From Caccovicinus sp964425595 (lineage in GTDB: Bacteria; Bacillota; Clostridia; Lachnospirales; Lachnospiraceae), in the NCBI GenBank assembly GCA_964425595.1, contig CAYRMW010000047.1:1-18264 (forward strand): a stretch of DNA of 18,264 nucleotides, written 5' to 3'. Under the pieces are notes generated by a model, which did not search any database, was not told where the DNA came from, and worked only from the letters and a program-made list of their open reading frames with translations. Below are positions 14,114 through 18,264 of the stretch, one piece after another (position 1 is the first letter of the stretch; each line of letters starts with the position of its first letter). A program made the translations under genes and the position numbers.

Positions 14114-15037
14114 ATGAGCAAGATTGCATTTATTTTCCCGGGTCAGGGAGCCCAGTACGTCGGGATGGGAAAGGATTTTTACGAAAACACGGAGATTGGA
14201 AAGAATATGTACGAGAAGGCTTCTTCGCTGTTAGGATTTTCAATGCCCGAGCTGTGCTTTCAGGAGAATGACAGGCTGAATATCACCGAGTACACGCAGG
14301 CAGCCATGGTAACCACCAGCATTGCCATGACGAAGGTGCTGGAAGAGAAGGGCGTAAAGCCGGATATGGCAGCGGGCTTAAGCCTGGGAGAATACGCAGC
14401 CCTGGTCGCAGCCGGCGTGATGAGCGAGGAGGATGCCATTGCTACCGTGCGTCAGAGAGGAATCCTGATGCAGGAGGCGGTTCCCGTAGGGATCGGCGCG
14501 ATGGCGGCTGTACTGGCTCTTGGAGCGGAAAAAATCGATGAAGTAGTGAACGCGATCGATGATGTGTGGGTGGCTAATTATAACTGCCCCGGACAGATCG
14601 TTATTTCCGGCAGGAAGGAAGCGGTGGAGGAGGCGTGTGCCCGGTTAAAAGAGGCAGGCGCGAAAAGGACCGTTATGCTGAACGTATCCGGTCCCTTCCA
14701 TTCCGGTATGCTTGTGGAGGCCGGAGAAAAATTAGGAAAGGTGCTGGAAGGCGTTAAGATCCATACGCCGGTCATCCCCTATGTGGCTAACGTAACCGCT
14801 GATTTCGTGACGGATGCGGAGCAGGTGAAACCGCTTTTGATCAGGCAGGTTTCCTCTTCCGTGCGCTGGCAGCAGAGTGTGGAAGCCATGATCGGGGCAG
14901 GAGCAGACACCTTTATCGAAATCGGGCCGGGAAAGACACTGGCCGGATTTATGAAAAAGATCAATCGGGACGTCAAAGTCCTTAACATAGAGAAGATGGA
15001 AGACATCGAGAAAGCGTTGGAGGTACTGCAGAAATGA
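14114..15037 (+). CDS. fabD: Malonyl-CoA:[ACP] transacylase
   Basis: FabD moves malonyl from CoA to ACP. The 307-residue product has the oxyanion-hole loop FPGQGAQYVGMG (8-19, Q11), the nucleophile elbow GLSLGEYAAL with S90, and H196 in VSGPFHSGML (191-200). IEIGPGKTLAGFMKKI near the end is also typical. The start has AAAGGAG 7-8 nt upstream. The gene lies 28 nt after fabK, and its TGA stop overlaps the fabG ATG, so the two are translationally coupled. Length and motifs are ordinary for a free-standing type II enzyme. Confidence 0.97.
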   Translation: MSKIAFIFPGQGAQYVGMGKDFYENTEIGKNMYEKASSLLGFSMPELCFQENDRLNITEYTQAAMVTTSIAMTKVLEEKGVKPDMAAGLSLGEYAALVAAGVMSEEDAIATVRQRGILMQEAVPVGIGAMAAVLALGAEKIDEVVNAIDDVWVANYNCPGQIVISGRKEAVEEACARLKEAGAKRTVMLNVSGPFHSGMLVEAGEKLGKVLEGVKIHTPVIPYVANVTADFVTDAEQVKPLLIRQVSSSVRWQQSVEAMIGAGADTFIEIGPGKTLAGFMKKINRDVKVLNIEKMEDIEKALEVLQK

Positions 15038-15777
15038 TGCTGGAAAATAAAGTAGCACTGGTAACTGGAGCAGGCCGGGGAATCGGCAGAGCGATCGCTC
15101 TTTCTTTGGCGGCGGAAGGTGCGGCAGTGATCGTCAATTACAATGGTTCTGCAGGCAAAGCGGCGGAGGTCGTTGCGCAGATCGAATCGGCCGGAGGAAA
15201 GGCAGAGGCCATTCAGTGCAACGTGTCGGATTTTACTGCCTGCGGCGAGATGATGGCGGATGTGATCAAGCGCTACGGCCGTCTGGATATCCTGGTAAAC
15301 AATGCGGGGATCACCCGGGATAATCTTCTGATGAAGATGAGCGAGGAAGATTTCGATGCGGTGATCTCCACGAATTTAAAGGGAGCGTTTAACTGTGTTA
15401 AGCATGTATCCAGGCAGATGCTGAAGCAGAAATCGGGACGGATCATCAGCATTTCTTCTGTTTCCGGTGTGATGGGGAACGCGGGACAGGCAAATTACAG
15501 CGCCTCCAAGGCAGGCGTGATCGGTCTGACCAAGGCGGCGGCCAGGGAACTGGCCAGCAGAGGCATTACGGTAAATGCCATCGCTCCGGGATTTGTGCGG
15601 ACGGAGATGACGGATGTCCTGGCGGATTCTGTGAAGACGGCAGTGACCGAACAGATCCCCATGAAGCATTTCGGCGAGGTAGAGGACATTGCCCAGACCG
15701 CCGTATTTCTGGCTTCCGAGCACGCCAGGTACATTACCGGACAGGTGATCTGTGTGGACGGCGGCATGGCTATGTGA
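15034..15777 (+). CDS. fabG: 3-oxoacyl-[ACP] reductase
   Basis: FabG reduces the beta-keto group with NADPH. The 247-residue short-chain dehydrogenase shows the cofactor loop TGAGRGIG (11-18), NNAG (89-92), N114 in STNLKGAF, and the catalytic S142, Y155 and K159 (SSVSGVMGNAGQANYSASK). PGFVRTEM (185-192) and the C-terminal GQVICVDGGMAM are family features. The ATG at 15034 overlaps the fabD stop and lies 10 nt after GGAGG (15019-15023), better than the adjacent ATG at 15037. The context fixes its role as the fatty-acid reductase among many similar SDRs. Confidence 0.97.
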   Translation: MMLENKVALVTGAGRGIGRAIALSLAAEGAAVIVNYNGSAGKAAEVVAQIESAGGKAEAIQCNVSDFTACGEMMADVIKRYGRLDILVNNAGITRDNLLMKMSEEDFDAVISTNLKGAFNCVKHVSRQMLKQKSGRIISISSVSGVMGNAGQANYSASKAGVIGLTKAAARELASRGITVNAIAPGFVRTEMTDVLADSVKTAVTEQIPMKHFGEVEDIAQTAVFLASEHARYITGQVICVDGGMAM

Positions 15778-15796
15778 TGATGCAGGGAGATTGTGC

Positions 15797-15850
15797 ATGC
15801 AGGTATGTGACCAGATAAACAGGATCGCATTGAATATGGAGAAGGGATAG
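15797..15850 (+). CDS. Possible 17-codon mini-ORF between fabG and fabF
   Basis: An ATG at 15797 preceded by GCAGGGA (15782-15788) opens a short frame for MQVCDQINRIALNMEKG, ending TAG at 15848-15850, seven bases before the fabF ATG. Its stop overlaps the fabF ribosome binding region, so translation of it could feed ribosomes to fabF. No similarity is known to me, and such a short frame can arise by chance. Confidence 0.3.
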   Translation: MQVCDQINRIALNMEKG

Positions 15851-15856
15851 GATCGT

Positions 15857-17095
15857 ATGAGCAGAAGAGTTGTAGTTACCGGTCTGGGAGCGATTACCCC
15901 GATCGGAAATAGCGTGGATAGCTTTTGGAACGGCTTAAAGGCGAAAAAAGTGGGGATCGGCCCCATCAGCTGCTTTGATACCACAGATTACAAGGCAAAG
16001 CTGGCGGCGGAAGTGAAGGATTTCAACGCCAGGGATTATATGGATCCGAAAGCGGCCAGGAGGATGGAGCTGTTCTCCCAGTATGCGGTAGCGGCAGCCA
16101 GGGAGGCCATCGAGGACAGCGGCCTGGATATCAGCAGGGAAGACCCGTTTATGGTTGGCGTATCCGTCGGTTCGGGGATCGGCTCTTTGCAGGCATTTGA
16201 GAAAAATTACAAGATCCTTCTGGAAAAAGGGCCGAACAGGGTGGCGCCGCTTCTGGTTCCCATGATGATCAGCAATATGGCAGCCGGAAATGTGAGCATA
16301 CAGTTTGGATTAAAAGGGAAAAATATCAACGTAGTCACGGCGTGTGCCAGTGGTACGCACTGCATCGGCGAGGCATTCCGTTCGATCCAGTACGGAGAGG
16401 CGGATGTGATGCTGGCCGGCGGTACGGAGGCCAGTATCTGCCCGATCGGCGTGGCCGGCTTCGCGGCTTTGACGGCCCTCTCTACTTCCGAAGATCCCAT
16501 GCACGCTTCGCGGCCCTTTGACGAGAACCGGGACGGCTTTGTCATGGGTGAGGGGGCCGGCGTGGTCGTGCTGGAATCCCTGGAGCATGCCCTGGAAAGA
16601 GGCGCGAAGATCTACGCGGAGATAGGCGGTTACGGTGCTACCTGCGACGCCTATCATATCACTTCACCGGCTGAAGACGGAAGCGGCGCGGCCAGAGCCA
16701 TGATCAACGCCATCCGGGATGCAGGGATGAAGCCGGAAGACATCGATTACGTGAACGCGCACGGCACCAGCACCCATCACAATGATCTGTTCGAGACCAA
16801 GGCGATCAAGCTGGCTTTGGGCGACCATGCATACAAAGTAAAGATCAATTCTACCAAGTCCATGATCGGGCATCTCCTGGGCGCCGCGGGCGGCGTTGAA
16901 TTCATCACCTGCGTCAAGTCGATCGAAGACGGCTTTGTCCACGCTACGGCAGGACTGGAGCAGGAAGGAGAGGGATGCGACTTAGATTACACCAAGGGTG
17001 ACGGCGTTTCCATGGATGTAAACTGCGCGATCAGCAACTCTCTTGGATTCGGCGGACACAACGCGACCGTCCTGGTAAAGAAATATCAGGGCTGA
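15857..17095 (+). CDS. fabF: Beta-ketoacyl-[ACP] synthase II
   Basis: FabF elongates acyl-ACP with malonyl-ACP by decarboxylative condensation. The 412-residue product carries the Cys-His-His triad: C163 in VVTACASGTHC, H302 in NAHGTSTHHND and H339 in KSMIGHLLGAAG. VTGLGAITPIGNSVD (7-21) and SNSLGFGGHNATVL near the C-terminus are standard, and length matches the family. The ATG follows GGGATAGGA at about 15844-15852. The gap to fabG is 79 nt and holds a possible mini-ORF. As the only KAS I/II type in view, it is expected to perform all elongation condensations. Confidence 0.97.
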   Translation: MSRRVVVTGLGAITPIGNSVDSFWNGLKAKKVGIGPISCFDTTDYKAKLAAEVKDFNARDYMDPKAARRMELFSQYAVAAAREAIEDSGLDISREDPFMVGVSVGSGIGSLQAFEKNYKILLEKGPNRVAPLLVPMMISNMAAGNVSIQFGLKGKNINVVTACASGTHCIGEAFRSIQYGEADVMLAGGTEASICPIGVAGFAALTALSTSEDPMHASRPFDENRDGFVMGEGAGVVVLESLEHALERGAKIYAEIGGYGATCDAYHITSPAEDGSGAARAMINAIRDAGMKPEDIDYVNAHGTSTHHNDLFETKAIKLALGDHAYKVKINSTKSMIGHLLGAAGGVEFITCVKSIEDGFVHATAGLEQEGEGCDLDYTKGDGVSMDVNCAISNSLGFGGHNATVLVKKYQG

Positions 17096-17123
17096 TGCCA
17101 GAAAGGCAGGAGGAACGGCATAT

Positions 17124-17630
17124 ATGGATATGAATGAGATTATGAAGCTGATCCAGGCGGTAAGCGATTACGGCCTGACCAGCTTTGAGTTGGAAGAGGG
17201 AAATATGAAGATTTCCCTGAAACGCAAAAAGGAAGTGATTGCCGTGAAGGCTCCCGGTGAGGGAACGGTCACCATCGCTGTTCCGGAACCGGAGATCAAG
17301 GAGGTAAGCCTGAGCGATGGCATCTTTGCTTCCGAGCGGGCAGAGTCCGCCCATCCGGCTAAGGAAGCGCCGGCAGTTCATGAAGAGATCGATTCGGACA
17401 AGGTCGTGACCTCTCCTTTAGTCGGCGTGTTTTACAGCGCGTCTTCTCCGGAGGCCGAGCCGTTTGTCAAGGTGGGCGACCGGGTAAAGAAGGGACAGAT
17501 CCTTGGCATCATCGAGGCGATGAAGCTGATGAATGAAATTGAAAGCGAATACGACGGCGTGGTGGAAGCCATTCTGGTCAATAATGAAGATGCTGTAGAG
17601 TATGGGCAGCCCCTGTTCCGCATCGGATAA
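17124..17630 (+). CDS. accB: Acetyl-CoA carboxylase biotin carboxyl carrier protein
   Basis: BCCP holds the biotin that shuttles carboxyl groups between biotin carboxylase and carboxyltransferase. The 168-residue product starts with the usual helix and hairpin MDMNEIMKLIQAVSDYGLTS and FELEEGNMKISLKR. A flexible Ala/Glu/Pro-rich linker (about 42-95) follows, then the biotinyl domain TSPLVGVFYSASSPEAEPFV. Biotin is attached to K134 in EAMKLMNEI (131-139). AGGAGG at 17108-17113 precedes the ATG by 10 nt. It is 28 nt after fabF and 26 nt before fabZ, in the common Clostridial order. Confidence 0.97.
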   Translation: MDMNEIMKLIQAVSDYGLTSFELEEGNMKISLKRKKEVIAVKAPGEGTVTIAVPEPEIKEVSLSDGIFASERAESAHPAKEAPAVHEEIDSDKVVTSPLVGVFYSASSPEAEPFVKVGDRVKKGQILGIIEAMKLMNEIESEYDGVVEAILVNNEDAVEYGQPLFRIG

Positions 17631-17656
17631 GAGGGCAGGAAAGGCAGGAGGATTCT

Positions 17657-18079
17657 ATGTTGGGAATTAAAGAAATTCAGGAGATCCTGCCGCATCGCCA
17701 TCCTTTTCTTCTGGTCGACTGCATCGAAGAACTGGAGCCGGGCGTTGGGGCAGTGGGGTATAAGTCCGTAACTTACAACGAACCGTTTTTTGCCGGTCAT
17801 TTTCCCCAGGAGCCGGTCATGCCGGGCGTGCTGATCATTGAGGCGCTGGCGCAGACCGGAGCGGTCGCGATCCTTTCCAAAGAGGAAAATAAGGGGAAGA
17901 TCGCTTATTTTGGCGGCATCAACAGCGCTAAATTTAAGAAAAAAGTTATCCCGGGCGATAAGCTTCGCTTAGAGTGCAGGATCATCAAGCAGAAAGGTCC
18001 GGTGGGTGTGGGCCAGGCTACCGCTACAGTAGACGGAAAAGTGGCGGTTTCAGCAGAATTAACATTTATGGTCGGCTAG
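17657..18079 (+). CDS. fabZ: 3-hydroxyacyl-[ACP] dehydratase
   Basis: FabZ removes water from 3-hydroxyacyl-ACP, producing the trans-2-enoyl substrate of FabK. The 140-residue hot-dog protein has LPHRHPFLLVD (11-21), the catalytic H48 in FFAGHFPQEPVMPGVL and E62 in IIEALAQTGA. AGGAGG ends about 6 nt before the ATG. It lies between accB and accC, as in many Clostridia. No fabA or fabM is visible here to provide a cis double bond, although the neighbouring operon end is cut off. Confidence 0.97.
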   Translation: MLGIKEIQEILPHRHPFLLVDCIEELEPGVGAVGYKSVTYNEPFFAGHFPQEPVMPGVLIIEALAQTGAVAILSKEENKGKIAYFGGINSAKFKKKVIPGDKLRLECRIIKQKGPVGVGQATATVDGKVAVSAELTFMVG

Positions 18080-18098
18080 ACCGCGGCGGGAGGTTGCC

Positions 18099-18264
18099 AT
18101 GTTTGATAAGATTTTAGTAGCGAACCGGGGCGAGATTGCGGTGCGGATCATCCGTGCCTGCAGAGAGATGGGAATCAAAACGGTAGCTGTGTATTCGGAG
18201 GCAGACAGGGAAGCGCTTCATACCATGCTGGCAGACGAGGCGATCTGCATCGGTCCGGCAGCCT
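18099..18264 (+). CDS. accC: Acetyl-CoA carboxylase biotin carboxylase subunit, 5' part only
   Basis: The window ends after 55 codons. The readable N-terminus is MFDKILVANRGEIAVRIIRA, followed by CREMGIKTVAVYSEADREAL and a region ending DEAICIGPAA. This is the standard start of biotin carboxylase, with the glycine- and arginine-rich ILVANRGEIA signature, which also begins pyruvate and propionyl-CoA carboxylases. A position after accB and fabZ points to AccC. GGGAGG at 18088-18093 precedes the ATG. accD and accA would be expected next, beyond the window. Confidence 0.95.
   Translation, partial: MFDKILVANRGEIAVRIIRACREMGIKTVAVYSEADREALHTMLADEAICIGPAA

Overview
The window looks like chromosomal DNA of a low-to-mid G+C Firmicute, most likely a member of the Lachnospiraceae or a close relative in the Clostridia. 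The evidence is FabK instead of FabI as enoyl-ACP reductase, the order fabH-acpP-fabK-fabD-fabG-fabF-accB-fabZ-accC, strong AGGAGG-type ribosome binding sites, sigma-A-type promoters, an AbrB paralogue, and a holB-ricT-trmN6-rsmI block of the Bacillus/Clostridium type. Nothing here looks like a phage, transposon, CRISPR array or integrative element.

Layout. (1) 1-222: the 3' part of an initiator tRNA-fMet, a complete tRNA-Lys(UUU) and their intrinsic terminator. (2) 288-2183: a membrane-anchored extracellular protein with choline-binding-like repeats, a WD/propeller-like middle and a long disordered tail. (3) 2202-2432, minus strand: a small protein of unknown function, convergent with the preceding gene and divergent from the next. 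(4) 2547-4037: a fold-type I PLP decarboxylase of the Orn/Lys/Arg family (YaaO/SpeA type). (5) 4131-5882: a two-gene unit with its own near-consensus promoter and terminator, made of a SARP-like regulator with a degenerate GGDEF-like C-terminus and a small protein of unknown function. (6) 6067-9679: holB, ricT, trmN6 and rsmI, closely packed and partly overlapping. (7) 9691-11250: a siroheme/4Fe-4S nitrite/sulfite reductase-type protein, closed by a bidirectional terminator. (8) 11357-11620, minus strand: an AbrB-family regulator. (9) 11749 to the end: the fatty-acid synthesis operon, which runs off the window in accC.

How the parts fit. The order decarboxylase (yaaO-like) ... holB - ricT - trmN6 - rsmI - abrB (reversed) matches the order near the origin in Bacillus subtilis (yaaO-tmk-darA-yaaR-holB-ricT-yabA-trmN6-yazA-rsmI-abrB). 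Here tmk-darA-yaaR are replaced by the SARP unit, yabA and yazA are absent, and a siroheme reductase sits between rsmI and abrB. The fab operon starts at an excellent promoter (TTGACA, 17 bp, TATGAT). A perfect inverted repeat, CTTTGA-N3-TCAAAG, lies over its predicted start site and resembles the operator of FabT, the MarR-family repressor of fatty-acid genes. No such regulator is encoded here. The encoded steps cover initiation (FabH), the carrier (ACP), malonyl loading (FabD), the full elongation cycle (FabF, FabG, FabZ, FabK) and part of acetyl-CoA carboxylase (AccB, start of AccC).

No gene-free stretch exceeds 300 bases. The longest are 11621-11831 (two divergent promoters and the fab operator) and 5883-6066 (a terminator and the holB promoter). 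The best candidates for something undescribed are the SARP/degenerate-GGDEF regulator with its small partner, and the surface protein at 288.
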